Origin: Anaerotruncus colihominis
GTDB taxonomy: Bacteria > Bacillota > Clostridia > Oscillospirales > Ruminococcaceae
DNA length: 64,000 nt
NCBI GenBank assembly: GCA_025146135.1
Contig: CP102255.1
Coordinates: 1,798,001-1,862,000, forward strand
Direction of reading: 5' to 3'
Part shown: positions 26,645 through 35,148 of the stretch, one piece after another
Layout: each line of letters begins with the position of its first letter
Numbering within the stretch: position 1 is the stretch's first letter
Notes under the pieces: generated by a model
Seen by the model: the letters and a program-made list of their open reading frames with translations, nothing else
The model's database searches: none
What the model was told of the DNA's origin: nothing
Made by a program: the position numbers and the translations under genes

Positions 26645-27031
26645 TCAGGCATCCTTGAGGATTGTCGGAATTCCCGCATAAACGCGCACCACACGCGCGC
26701 TTTGCTCTGCGAGCGCACAGCAGATGCGTCCAACCTGTTCGCGCCACGCACGTTCAAACGCATCGACCGGCACAACGCCGCAGCCGACTTCATCACAGAT
26801 GATCGTAAGATCGGGATGTGCCGCCGCACCATTTAAAATGATCTGCCGCGCATCCTGGCCGGCCTGCATCAGCCGCCTCACCAGCAGATGAAGCCGGGCA
26901 AGGATGGGCTGGTCAAACGCCGCATTGAACGGACAAACTCCGCCGTCACAGATATGAGCCGCTCCTAAGCCTGTCTGACTGAGCGCATAAGCGCGCTTGC
27001 CCTGGGCGCGCCCTCCGATGATTAGCGTCAT
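26645..27031 (-). CDS. Short CobU-like protein (divergent paralogue)
   Basis: A 128-residue P-loop-like protein resembling the adenosylcobinamide kinase/guanylyltransferase CobU but about 50 residues shorter than the normal CobU in the same operon. The N-terminus TLIIGGRAQGKRAYALSQ keeps a GGxxxGK loop but has Arg where Ser/Thr follows the Lys. The C-terminal half (ICDEVGCGVVPVDAFERAWREQVGRICCALAEQSARVVRVYAGIP) follows the CobU pattern. The segment with the guanylylated His (HRxxR) is missing. GGGAGG is well placed before the ATG. It may be a CobU-fold protein with another role in nucleotide-loop assembly. Confidence 0.7.
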   Translation of the reverse strand: MTLIIGGRAQGKRAYALSQTGLGAAHICDGGVCPFNAAFDQPILARLHLLVRRLMQAGQDARQIILNGAAAHPDLTIICDEVGCGVVPVDAFERAWREQVGRICCALAEQSARVVRVYAGIPTILKDA

Positions 27032-27070
27032 AAGAAACCTCCCCCGCGCCGCTGGCGCTTTTGTTGATTT

Positions 27071-27844
27071 TCATATCCGCAGAATTTGAACCAGCACGGC
27101 AGCCACAAGCATTGCCAGTTCGCAAAGCTGCAAAAACCATCCTGCCAGATCGCCGGTGATACCGCCGAACTGCCGAAGCGACATGCTGCGATACCAGATA
27201 AATACAAGTGCCGCCGCCGCGCAGCAGGCCGCGCCGGCAACCGGCGCACAAGCAACCATTGCCGCCGCGCAGAGCGCGGCAAATGTTATGAGAACTGTGC
27301 GCACACGCGCCCGGTGCGCCGCATTTGCAAACTGCGCGGCCAGCCCGCTTGTTTTCGCACATGGAAATGTTACGACCGAAAGGCCGCTTAATACGCGCGA
27401 CTGTACGAATCCGATGCAGAGCGCGGCTGTGGCGCGCGGTGAAAATACATGCTGCATCCATAGTCCGAACAGAATCAGCAGATACAGGCAGCAGCCCATA
27501 ACTGCAAACGCGCCTGTGTGCGGGTCCCTGAGAATTTCCAGCTTTCGCTCCCTGGAGGCGTGTGATGCAAGCGCATCGACCGTATCGCAGAAGCCGTCGA
27601 GATGGATTCCGCCTGAAACCAGTACCGGCAGCGCCGTGCAGACGACAGCGGCCAAAGGCGCGCCAACTCCAAATTGCCGGCAAAGCCACAGCCAACACCA
27701 GATTGCCGGCCCGGTGACAACCCCGACCAGCGGGAAAAAACACATCACATAACGCATGTTTTCCTCACGCCATTCGACACGCGGGACCGGGATGGATGAA
27801 TACATAGAAAAGGCGGTTGCCAGCGACCGTAAAAGCTGCCTCAT
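27071..27844 (-). CDS. cobS: Adenosylcobinamide-GDP ribazoletransferase (cobalamin synthase)
   Basis: A 257-residue membrane enzyme that joins adenosylcobinamide-GDP with alpha-ribazole (phosphate) in the last assembly step. Motifs: AFSMYSSIPVPRVEWREENMRY at the N-terminus and the acidic GGIHLDGFCDTVDALASHASRERKLEILRDPHTGAFAV that binds Mg. Five or six membrane helices. It overlaps cobU by 4 bases. Normal length. Confidence 0.95.
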   Translation of the reverse strand: MRQLLRSLATAFSMYSSIPVPRVEWREENMRYVMCFFPLVGVVTGPAIWCWLWLCRQFGVGAPLAAVVCTALPVLVSGGIHLDGFCDTVDALASHASRERKLEILRDPHTGAFAVMGCCLYLLILFGLWMQHVFSPRATAALCIGFVQSRVLSGLSVVTFPCAKTSGLAAQFANAAHRARVRTVLITFAALCAAAMVACAPVAGAACCAAAALVFIWYRSMSLRQFGGITGDLAGWFLQLCELAMLVAAVLVQILRI

Positions 27845-28374
27845 CCGGCTCTCTCCCCCTCATTTTTGTGGATAACCGGTATACCGCAGACAACCTCGAT
27901 CACCCGATGCGCACGCTGCGCGACCGTGCGGTTGATTTCGCCGAGCACATCCAGATAACACAGTGTCTCGGGGGCATATGCTTCACCGTCTGAAAACAGC
28001 TCGTTGGAGACGATCACCACATCGCGCGCCTGCGCGCACAGCGCGTCAACGCCGTCAAGGATCGCGCTCACAGCGGCCTTGCCCGCGCTGCCTTCACCGA
28101 ACAGCTCGTTGGCCGCCAGATTCGACATACACTCCAGTAAAACGGCGTTTGTCCCACACGGCAGGCGCAGCCCTTTTAAATCATGGTACCGTTCAATCGT
28201 CGAAAACCTGCGGTCGGCGCGCGCCGCACGGTGCTTTTCAATGCGCGCGACAGACTCTTTATCAAGCGGCCGCATCGTAGCGATATAGACGCGAGGCCCA
28301 TCACATGCAGCGGCAAGCCGTTCCGCATATTCAGATTTGCCACTCGCTGCGCCGCCAGTCACCAGCGTCAGCAT
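27841..28374 (-). CDS. cobU: Adenosylcobinamide kinase / adenosylcobinamide-phosphate guanylyltransferase
   Basis: A 177-residue bifunctional enzyme that phosphorylates adenosylcobinamide and then attaches GMP. The P-loop is VTGGAASGKSEYAE (residues 5-18), the guanylylated His is His48 in IEKHRAARADRRFSTIE, and EVVCGIPVIHK closes the protein. Everything needed seems present, in contrast with the shorter paralogue two genes downstream. Overlaps the end of cobT by 7 bases. Confidence 0.95.
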   Translation of the reverse strand: MLTLVTGGAASGKSEYAERLAAACDGPRVYIATMRPLDKESVARIEKHRAARADRRFSTIERYHDLKGLRLPCGTNAVLLECMSNLAANELFGEGSAGKAAVSAILDGVDALCAQARDVVIVSNELFSDGEAYAPETLCYLDVLGEINRTVAQRAHRVIEVVCGIPVIHKNEGERAG

Positions 28375-29447
28375 GGAAGCGTCCCCGCAGTCTCGTCAAA
28401 CGGCTGATAAGCGTCGATGGCAATATCGTCAAATGTACTCATATCCGTATAGACTGCAACCGCTGCATCCAAAAGGCCGAGCGCCGCAACAGCACCCGTG
28501 CCCTCTCCCAGACGCATCCCGGCCGTAATCATGGGGCGTTTGCCGAGCGTCTCCAACACCATACGCGCGGCAGGCTCGTCCGATAAATGCGTTGCAAGCG
28601 CGTATCCGGCGGCGTCTGGGCACAGGCGCGCGGCCGCCAGCGCCGCGACGGCAGAGATGAAGCCGTCGATCAGCACCGGGATTTTGCAGGCGGCGGCGCC
28701 GAGAAATAAACCCGTCATCCCAGCCAGATCGAATCCGCCGACCTTTGCGATCACATCGACCGGGTCGTTCACGTCCGGCCGGTTCACAGAGATCGCACGT
28801 TTAATCGCGTCGATTTTACGCATAAGCCCCTCTGCGGATAGCCCCGCGCCGCGCCCTGTGACCTCCGCGGATGAACGTCCCATCAGAACGGAAGCAACGG
28901 CGCTTGAAGTGGTCGTGTTGCCAATCCCCATCTCGCCGGTTGCCAGAATATCATATCCGTCTCGCTTGAGCTTTTCAGCAAGCGAAGCGCCAAACAAAAG
29001 CGCGTCAAGCGCCTGTGCCCTCGTCATCGCCGGTCCGCGCGCGATATTGCCCGTCCCATAGGCGATTTTATGAACAAGCAGGCCGTCGGCCAGGTCGCGC
29101 GCGACGCCGATATCAACCGGAAGCACATCACAGCGCATGGCGCGGGCGATGGCGCAGACGCTTGTTTTCCCGCTGACAAGGTTTTCAGAGACGACGGCTG
29201 TCACCTCCTGGCCTGTCTGCGTCACGCCTTCTTCGACGATACCGTTGTCCGCGCAGAATACGACGACACATCGCCGGTCCAAACGCACCTGAGTATTCCC
29301 TCGGATACCGGCGATCTCTACCACCGCATCCTCAAGAAGCCCAAGGCTTCCGAGCGGCTTGGCGATGCTGTCCCACCGCCTTTTGGCAAGCGACCTTGCC
29401 TCTGCGGACGGCGGCTGGATCGCTGCCAGAAGCTGTTCGAGCGTCAA
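28368..29447 (-). CDS. cobT: Nicotinate-nucleotide:dimethylbenzimidazole phosphoribosyltransferase
   Basis: A 359-residue enzyme that makes alpha-ribazole phosphate, the activated lower ligand, from nicotinate mononucleotide and a base. Typical stretches: VVFCADNGIVEEGVTQTGQEVT, ATGEMGIGNTTTSSAV, GRGAGLSAEGLMRKIDAI, and the C-terminal catalytic-Glu segment MRLGEGTGAVAAL. The start is TTG, sharing TTGA with the cbiA stop and preceded by AGGGGG at 8 bases. No gene for making dimethylbenzimidazole is in the window, so the natural base could be another one. Confidence 0.95.
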   Translation of the reverse strand: MTLEQLLAAIQPPSAEARSLAKRRWDSIAKPLGSLGLLEDAVVEIAGIRGNTQVRLDRRCVVVFCADNGIVEEGVTQTGQEVTAVVSENLVSGKTSVCAIARAMRCDVLPVDIGVARDLADGLLVHKIAYGTGNIARGPAMTRAQALDALLFGASLAEKLKRDGYDILATGEMGIGNTTTSSAVASVLMGRSSAEVTGRGAGLSAEGLMRKIDAIKRAISVNRPDVNDPVDVIAKVGGFDLAGMTGLFLGAAACKIPVLIDGFISAVAALAAARLCPDAAGYALATHLSDEPAARMVLETLGKRPMITAGMRLGEGTGAVAALGLLDAAVAVYTDMSTFDDIAIDAYQPFDETAGTLPC

Positions 29448-30826
29448 AGCACTGGCCCCCTTTCATGATAAGCGCGCGACGCCTCCAAAAAGCGCGCAGC
29501 AGCAGATGGATTCCCCGCCAGATAGAGATGAGGAAATCCGGCATAAATGGACGGACCTGCATGGACACAATTCCACTGAAGGTCACGATATGGCTTTTGC
29601 GCTGTAAACGCGTCGCCAGCATCTGTACTGTCCCAGTAATGAAATGAATGGGCATACAGTGTTTCGCCCGCATAACAAAGCATATTGTCGCGGCGGGCCG
29701 TCAGCGCCGCGTAGCCAAACCGGACGGGACGGGACGTGCGAAACGCGTCGGCATTGATGATACCCGCCATCGGGTACCGTTCGCCGTCCATCCCTTCAAG
29801 CGTCCTGTGCAGATACAGAAAGCCGCCGCATTCGGCAATCAGCGGCATCCCGGCTGCGATCGCGCCGCGTACAGCGGCGCGCATGGAAACATTTTCTGAA
29901 AGACGTTTTGCATATAACTCCGGATAACCGCCGCCGAGCAAAAGGCCGCAGCATCCCATTGGGAGCGATTCATCTTCCAAAGGGCTGAACGAAATCAGGC
30001 GCGCGCCCATCTCCTGCAAAAGTGCGAGCGATTCCTCGTAGTAGAAGCAAAAGGCCGCGTCGCGCGCGACTGCAATAATTGGAGCGTCTAAGGAGAGCGC
30101 GGCCTCCAGCGGCTTAAAGACCAGCGGCGGGGCCGACTGCGCGAGCGCCGCAAGCGTCGCAAGATCGATTGTCTGTTCCGCCTGCACCGCCAGCGCGTCC
30201 AGCTTTTGCTGTAAGTTGTGGGTTTCCTCCGCCGTCACCAGTCCAAGATGCCGGCTTTCAAACACGCAGTCCTTCATCGGCGGCAGATAACCGAGCACCG
30301 GTACGCCGCAGGACTGTTCAATTGCAGCTTTTATCCCAGAATAGACCGCTGGCGGACAGCGATTTAAGAGCACGCCGCGAATCCGGCTGTCAGCCTGAAA
30401 GGTCATAAAGCCCTTGATGAGCGCGGCGGCGGACAACGCCATCCCGCGGCAGTCCACAACAAGGACAGCCGGCGTGGCGGTCGCGCGTGCCAACGCACAG
30501 GAGGACGCTTCGTCCGTACAGGCCACGCCGTCATAATAGCCCATAACGCCTTCAATCAGTGCAAGCTGCGCCAAATCCGCGCAACGCGCCAAATTGCGGC
30601 GCACAGTATCCTCATCGGACAGAAAAAGGTCCAAATTTGCAGAATAGTTGGCGCCAACACTCTCGCGATGAAACATCGGGTCGATATAATCCGGCCCGCA
30701 TTTAAACGATGCAACCGTCTCGCCGGCTTTGAGCCAGGCGCGCAGAATCGCACAGGTCATGGTCGTTTTCCCGCTTCCCGAGGACACGGCCGTGAGCAGA
30801 AAACGCGCAAGCGGTTTAGCCGTCAT
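29444..30826 (-). CDS. cbiA: Cobyrinate a,c-diamide synthase
   Basis: A 460-residue glutamine-dependent amidotransferase (CbiA/CobB) that amidates the a and c side chains of cobyrinate or hydrogenobyrinate. The ATP domain opens LLTAVSSGSGKTTMTCAIL; the glutaminase domain has LIAECGGFLYLHRTLEGMDG with the nucleophilic Cys, and a late His in YAHSFHYWDS. It overlaps the cbiET stop by 11 bases; GGGGGG lies 8 bases before the ATG. Confidence 0.95.
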   Translation of the reverse strand: MTAKPLARFLLTAVSSGSGKTTMTCAILRAWLKAGETVASFKCGPDYIDPMFHRESVGANYSANLDLFLSDEDTVRRNLARCADLAQLALIEGVMGYYDGVACTDEASSCALARATATPAVLVVDCRGMALSAAALIKGFMTFQADSRIRGVLLNRCPPAVYSGIKAAIEQSCGVPVLGYLPPMKDCVFESRHLGLVTAEETHNLQQKLDALAVQAEQTIDLATLAALAQSAPPLVFKPLEAALSLDAPIIAVARDAAFCFYYEESLALLQEMGARLISFSPLEDESLPMGCCGLLLGGGYPELYAKRLSENVSMRAAVRGAIAAGMPLIAECGGFLYLHRTLEGMDGERYPMAGIINADAFRTSRPVRFGYAALTARRDNMLCYAGETLYAHSFHYWDSTDAGDAFTAQKPYRDLQWNCVHAGPSIYAGFPHLYLAGNPSAAARFLEASRAYHERGPVL

Positions 30827-32027
30827 CTGTATGGCCCCCCGCGCTTAAAATATAAACCGGATTTTGACCCATCATCATATGGCTGTGCCCAATCGTCCGC
30901 GCCTTGGCGACCGTCACCTGTATGATCTCCGGTTCCTCCAATTTGAATTGCTCAAAACACGCCAGAGCCGAATGCACCGTCTCCAATGTAATAGCGTTGA
31001 CCACGACACGCGCGCAGCGGTTTTTCCCCAGCGCAATCTGTATAACTTCATTCAGCGCGCCGGATGAGCCGCCGACGAATACCGCATCCGGCGCCGGCAA
31101 ACCCGCCAAGACCTCCGGCGCGCTGCCGCTGACAATCTCAAGGCGGCCGACGCTGAGACGCCGCTTGTTTTCTTCGATCAATGCCGCGGCTTTTTCATTT
31201 TTCTCCACTGCGTAAACCATTCCTCCACGCAGTACACGCGCTATTTCCAGAGCGACTGAACCGGTCCCTGCGCCGATATCCCATACGATCCACTCCGGTT
31301 TCAGCCCAAGCTTTGCAATCGATACGGCGCGGACCTCCGCTTTTGTCATCGGTACATCGCCGCGTGTAAACATATCATCCGGCAATCCATGCGTTACAGA
31401 GGAGGGCATCGCACGTCTGTTTTCTACCAACATCACACACAGGGACGAGAAGGTCTGTCCGGAAAGTTCCTGCGCCGTCCCCTGAACAACCCTTTCATCC
31501 GCATAAGAAAGGCGTTCCCCCACCGATACATATACGCTGCCAAGCCCAACTTCCGTCAGCTCCGCACACAAATTTTGCACACTGTTTTCCCCGCCGGTCA
31601 ACACAAAGACGCGTCTGTGACAGCGCACTTCATCGGGCAGGCTTCCGACGCGTCCATGCAGGCTGACAACCTTCACATCATCCCAAGATGTTTTAAGTCG
31701 TGCACAGAAATATTGTAAGCTGCTGATCCCGGGGAAAAAAGTTATCTTTGCACTGTCAAGCATCTGAGAAAGCTTTTTTGCGATGCTGTAAAATCCCACA
31801 TCCCCGGACGCGAGCACAGCCACAGGGCCGGGTCCGGCATAGGTGCGCAAGACTGACAGCGCCTGCTCTGCGGTATTCGCCTGCGCAGTTTCCACCATCC
31901 CCTCAGCAAACTCCTCCAGCAGGCGGCGCGCACCGATCAACAGACGGCTGCGGTCAATGGCTGCGCGTGCCTGTCCGGTCAGAAGCTCTGGATTTCCCAT
32001 CCCAACGCCGATCAAATAAATATTCAT
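30816..32027 (-). CDS. cbiET: Fused cobalt-precorrin-7 C5-methyltransferase / cobalt-precorrin-6B C15-methyltransferase (CbiE-CbiT)
   Basis: A 403-residue two-domain methyltransferase. Residues 1 to about 200 are the tetrapyrrole-methylase domain CbiE (IYLIGVGMGNPELLTGQAR, then ITFFPGISSLQYFCARL). The second half is CbiT, a Rossmann methyltransferase with SAM motif VWDIGAGTGSVALEIARVL, which also decarboxylates the acetate chain. The fusion is common (CobL). I prefer the second of two adjacent ATG codons, 5 bases past GGGGG; an earlier in-frame ATG lies inside the preceding gene. Confidence 0.93.
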   Translation of the reverse strand: MNIYLIGVGMGNPELLTGQARAAIDRSRLLIGARRLLEEFAEGMVETAQANTAEQALSVLRTYAGPGPVAVLASGDVGFYSIAKKLSQMLDSAKITFFPGISSLQYFCARLKTSWDDVKVVSLHGRVGSLPDEVRCHRRVFVLTGGENSVQNLCAELTEVGLGSVYVSVGERLSYADERVVQGTAQELSGQTFSSLCVMLVENRRAMPSSVTHGLPDDMFTRGDVPMTKAEVRAVSIAKLGLKPEWIVWDIGAGTGSVALEIARVLRGGMVYAVEKNEKAAALIEENKRRLSVGRLEIVSGSAPEVLAGLPAPDAVFVGGSSGALNEVIQIALGKNRCARVVVNAITLETVHSALACFEQFKLEEPEIIQVTVAKARTIGHSHMMMGQNPVYILSAGGHTDDG

Positions 32028-32040
32028 CATTTCCCCCAGC

Positions 32041-33273
32041 TTAATCAAACGGCTCCTGTTTCTGATTTAAAAGCGACTTCATGTCGGGTATCATCCGCTC
32101 CACGGCCGCCTTATCACCATATATCCCGATCGTGAGCAGCGGTCCATCCAATACCGTTGGGATACAAAACGCTCCTTCTGGCGGGGCAGCCACACATTCC
32201 GCCGGTATTCCAGCAGAATGTGCTTCCTTGCAGATCGCCCGGTCAATCTCCAGGTTGCCTGTTGCTGCGGACACCAGCTCGCATCCCGCGCAATCGCCCT
32301 GCATATATGACCGGCGCAGAATGGTAACACCAAGCGCCTCCAATTCCGGAGATGGATGCGCTGAAACGACCGTTAGAGCACCGCAATACGGCAGCAGCGC
32401 GGCGGCACGTGCAACGGCGGCAGCGCCGCCGCCGAAAAGCGCGATTTTGCTGTTTGTCAAATTGACAAACAGCGGAAACCGCCGTGCGGCGGTTCCCGAG
32501 CCTTCGGACGCCGTGCGCGGCTGAAGGCCAAAATCGCGCGTCAGCCGCTCCACAAGCTCGTTATAAGTCAATCCAACCTCCGTGCGCGGCCGGCCGATCA
32601 CCACCGCAATCGCACCAGCATCGCGCGCGGCTCCAAGCTTTTCAGCGAACCCACCCGCACCGCCGGACTCCTTTGTTACAACAATCGACGCACCGATCTG
32701 ACGCATCATTGCACTATTCAGCTCGCGCGTAAACGGCCCCTGCATCGCAATGATATTCTGTATCCGGTATCCAAGCGCCAGACATCGCTGTATTGATTCG
32801 GCAGAGGGTAAAACACGAGGGAAAATCCGTTCCTGATAATCCGTCAAATGAACAAAAGCGTCAAGCTCTTTCACACCTGTCGTCAAAAGAACTTTCCCGG
32901 TCGCCGCAGCCAGCACCTCGGCAGCCTGCGCTGCATCCTCCACAAAAACACAGCCGTCATCTGGCATATCTGACGGCCGAATCAAACGCAGATAAGGTGT
33001 CCCGGTTTCCTCGCAGGCCGCATGAATATGGTCTGTCGCCAGTACAGCATATGGATGTGTCGCATCGATTACACAATCCAATTGCAGCGATTTGAGCAGC
33101 GCCGCTATGTCGGATGTATCCAACCGCTTTGACAGCACTTCAACACCTTCGGGCAGCAGCATTTTGCCATATTCTGTAGCAACGCTTGCACAAACGGATG
33201 CGCCGCAGGCATTCAGATACTCAACAAGCCGGCGACCTTCGCTTGTCCCGGCAAACACCAGAAAATTAGCCAT
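32041..33273 (-). CDS. cbiJ: Cobalt-precorrin-6A reductase fused to a precorrin-2 dehydrogenase (SirC)-like domain
   Basis: A 410-residue protein; CbiJ alone is about 250. Residues 1 to about 245 are the NADPH-dependent reductase CbiJ (MANFLVFAGTSEGRRLVEYL, VIDATHPYAV, VVTKESGGAGGF, VVIGRP). After a linker, residues from about 262 on match the NAD-binding domain of siroheme enzymes SirC/CysG (FPLFVNLTNSKIALFGGGAA, LTVVSAHPSPELEAL, LVSAATGNLEIDRAICKEA). Where SirC/CysG have the active-site AATDD, this reads AATGN, and the NVVD motif reads ECVA, so oxidation of precorrin-2 or metal insertion may be lost. The ATG follows AGGGGG and overlaps the cbiG stop. Confidence 0.85.
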   Translation of the reverse strand: MANFLVFAGTSEGRRLVEYLNACGASVCASVATEYGKMLLPEGVEVLSKRLDTSDIAALLKSLQLDCVIDATHPYAVLATDHIHAACEETGTPYLRLIRPSDMPDDGCVFVEDAAQAAEVLAAATGKVLLTTGVKELDAFVHLTDYQERIFPRVLPSAESIQRCLALGYRIQNIIAMQGPFTRELNSAMMRQIGASIVVTKESGGAGGFAEKLGAARDAGAIAVVIGRPRTEVGLTYNELVERLTRDFGLQPRTASEGSGTAARRFPLFVNLTNSKIALFGGGAAAVARAAALLPYCGALTVVSAHPSPELEALGVTILRRSYMQGDCAGCELVSAATGNLEIDRAICKEAHSAGIPAECVAAPPEGAFCIPTVLDGPLLTIGIYGDKAAVERMIPDMKSLLNQKQEPFD

Positions 33274-34306
33274 TGCATCCCCCTGCTTCATCAAAACGTA
33301 CCGTCCAATCGCTCACAGCAATAGCCGTCGTAACGCCGTCCTCAGCCCATTTTCCGGCAATCAGCCGTCCATGTGAGGCATAAACCGCAGCGCGTTCGCA
33401 CACATTGTCGACGCCTGTAACATCCTTTACAAAAGAGGATGGCGTAAAATGCCCCTCAACCGCCGCCAAATCGGATGCAGGTACACATTCCAATGGCAAA
33501 CTGCGCGAAGCACAAAACGCCTGGATACATGCCTCATCCTGTTTCAAATCAATTGTGGCAAGCCGGCAAACAGCATCCTCCGAAATTCCTGCGCGTGAAA
33601 GCGCATTTAAAACAACCCTTTCAAAAACATCTGGTTTCACGCCCCTGCGGCATCCAACGCCCACAGTTACAATTCGCGGCTCCAAATGAAGCGTCTGTTC
33701 AAACGGATTTTGATGCCTGTCCAGGGTTACATAGACGCCAAGCGGCGCCGAACCTTTTATCAAGCCGGCCGGCAACGGTCCGGCCACAGGAAAATCACTG
33801 CGAAAACCAACTAATTTTCGGTCAAGCAGCGCGGCCGATACCGATTTGGCCAATGTGCGCTCACAGATGTACAGATTTTGTTTTACAGCCCACACATCGA
33901 CGGCAAACAAACCCGATAAATCTGTCGCCGTTGAAATCACCGGCGTACCGCCGACAGCCGCTGCGACCTGCGACGCCAATTCGTTCGCCCCGCCGACATG
34001 CCCGGAGAGCAGCGCGACTGCAAACCTGCCTCGTTCGTCAATAGAGACAACAGCGGGATCTGTCATTTTATCACGAATATACGGCGCAATTGCACGAACC
34101 GCGATTCCACACGCGCCCACAAAAATGATTCCATCACTGTCAAATGCTGTACGCGTCCATTCCGAAAGGCTGCACAGCTCCTTTGAAACGCCGCTTTTTA
34201 TTACGCGTATATCCAGCAGGGTATGCCCGTTTTTCTCCAAGGCCCTGGCGGCCCGCACCGCTAAATCTGCTCCCGCCGCTGTAAATGCGACGACCGACAG
34301 CCTCAT
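33266..34306 (-). CDS. cbiG: Cobalt-precorrin-5A hydrolase
   Basis: A 346-residue enzyme of the anaerobic pathway that opens the delta-lactone of cobalt-precorrin-5A and releases acetaldehyde. CbiG family stretches: the N-terminal FTAAGADLAVRAARALEK, IIFVGACGIAVRAIAPYIRDKMTDPAVVSIDERGRFAVALLSGHVGGANELA, and the C-terminal VTVGVGCRRGVKPDVFE (CbiG-C domain). Its presence marks the early-cobalt, oxygen-independent route. It shares ATGA with the cbiF stop. Confidence 0.95.
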   Translation of the reverse strand: MRLSVVAFTAAGADLAVRAARALEKNGHTLLDIRVIKSGVSKELCSLSEWTRTAFDSDGIIFVGACGIAVRAIAPYIRDKMTDPAVVSIDERGRFAVALLSGHVGGANELASQVAAAVGGTPVISTATDLSGLFAVDVWAVKQNLYICERTLAKSVSAALLDRKLVGFRSDFPVAGPLPAGLIKGSAPLGVYVTLDRHQNPFEQTLHLEPRIVTVGVGCRRGVKPDVFERVVLNALSRAGISEDAVCRLATIDLKQDEACIQAFCASRSLPLECVPASDLAAVEGHFTPSSFVKDVTGVDNVCERAAVYASHGRLIAGKWAEDGVTTAIAVSDWTVRFDEAGGCNG

Positions 34307-35058
34307 TGGACAGACTCCCGGAAGCCGTGTGCAAAGGTTGGATCATAAAGCTTCGAACGGCTGTACTGTTTTCCAAGAAAGTCGCCGACCAAAATCAGCG
34401 CAAACTTGGAAATTCCATTTGCACGTGCGAGTTCCGGCAATTCGCCGACGGTTCCGATCACACGCTTTTCATCAGGCCATGACGCTTTATAGACAATCGC
34501 AGCCGGCGTATCCGCCGGATATCCGCCTTCCAGCAGGCGGTCGCGCAATCCCTCCAGCATACCGGCGCTTAAAAAGACAACCATCGCCGCGTGATGCGCT
34601 GCCAGCGAGGCGATCTCCTCACGTTCGGGCACCGGTGTCCGGCCCGCCATCCGCGTGATGATTACAGTCTGCGACACGTCCGGCAATGTATATTCCGCGC
34701 AGAGCGATGCAGCCGCGCCACAGAAGGAGCTGACGCCCGGCGTTACGTCATATGCAATCCCTTCCGCAGCAAGCTGATCGATTTGTTCACGAATTGCACC
34801 ATAAATAGAAGGGTCGCCGGTATGCAGCCGCACAGTTGTTTTGCCGGCGGCTTCTGCGGCTTTCATGACTGAAAGCACTTGCTCCAATGTCATTTCGGCG
34901 CTGTTATGAATTTCACACCCCGGCTTTGTATTGTCAAGCAGCGCAGGATTTACCAGCGAACCTGCATAGATAACAACATCTGCCTGTGTCAGCAGACGGT
35001 GTCCCCGCAGCGTGATCAAATCAGGGGCGCCACAACCAGCTCCAACAAAATGAACCAT
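34303..35058 (-). CDS. cbiF: Cobalt-precorrin-4 C11-methyltransferase
   Basis: A 251-residue SAM-dependent tetrapyrrole methylase (CbiF/CobM). Family features: MVHFVGAGCGAPDLITLRG at the N-terminus, ADVVIYAGSLVNPALL, RLHTGDPSIYGAIREQIDQL, and DVTPGVSSFCGAAASL. AGGAGG is 6 bases before the ATG. It precedes cbiG and follows cbiL after about 90 bp, in which no other gene is seen. Confidence 0.95.
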   Translation of the reverse strand: MVHFVGAGCGAPDLITLRGHRLLTQADVVIYAGSLVNPALLDNTKPGCEIHNSAEMTLEQVLSVMKAAEAAGKTTVRLHTGDPSIYGAIREQIDQLAAEGIAYDVTPGVSSFCGAAASLCAEYTLPDVSQTVIITRMAGRTPVPEREEIASLAAHHAAMVVFLSAGMLEGLRDRLLEGGYPADTPAAIVYKASWPDEKRVIGTVGELPELARANGISKFALILVGDFLGKQYSRSKLYDPTFAHGFRESVQ

Positions 35059-35148
35059 ACAGGGCCTCCTTTTTGTTTCTCTGTTAAAAACGGTCTGTGA
35101 CCACAGTTTTCTCGGCGAAGCCATACAGCAGGAAATTCAGCCGATGTT

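Noticed and set aside
27071..28374. Frameshift splitting one CobU into two
   Set aside because: cobS lies between the two CobU-like genes and both have their own starts and ribosome sites, so they are separate genes.
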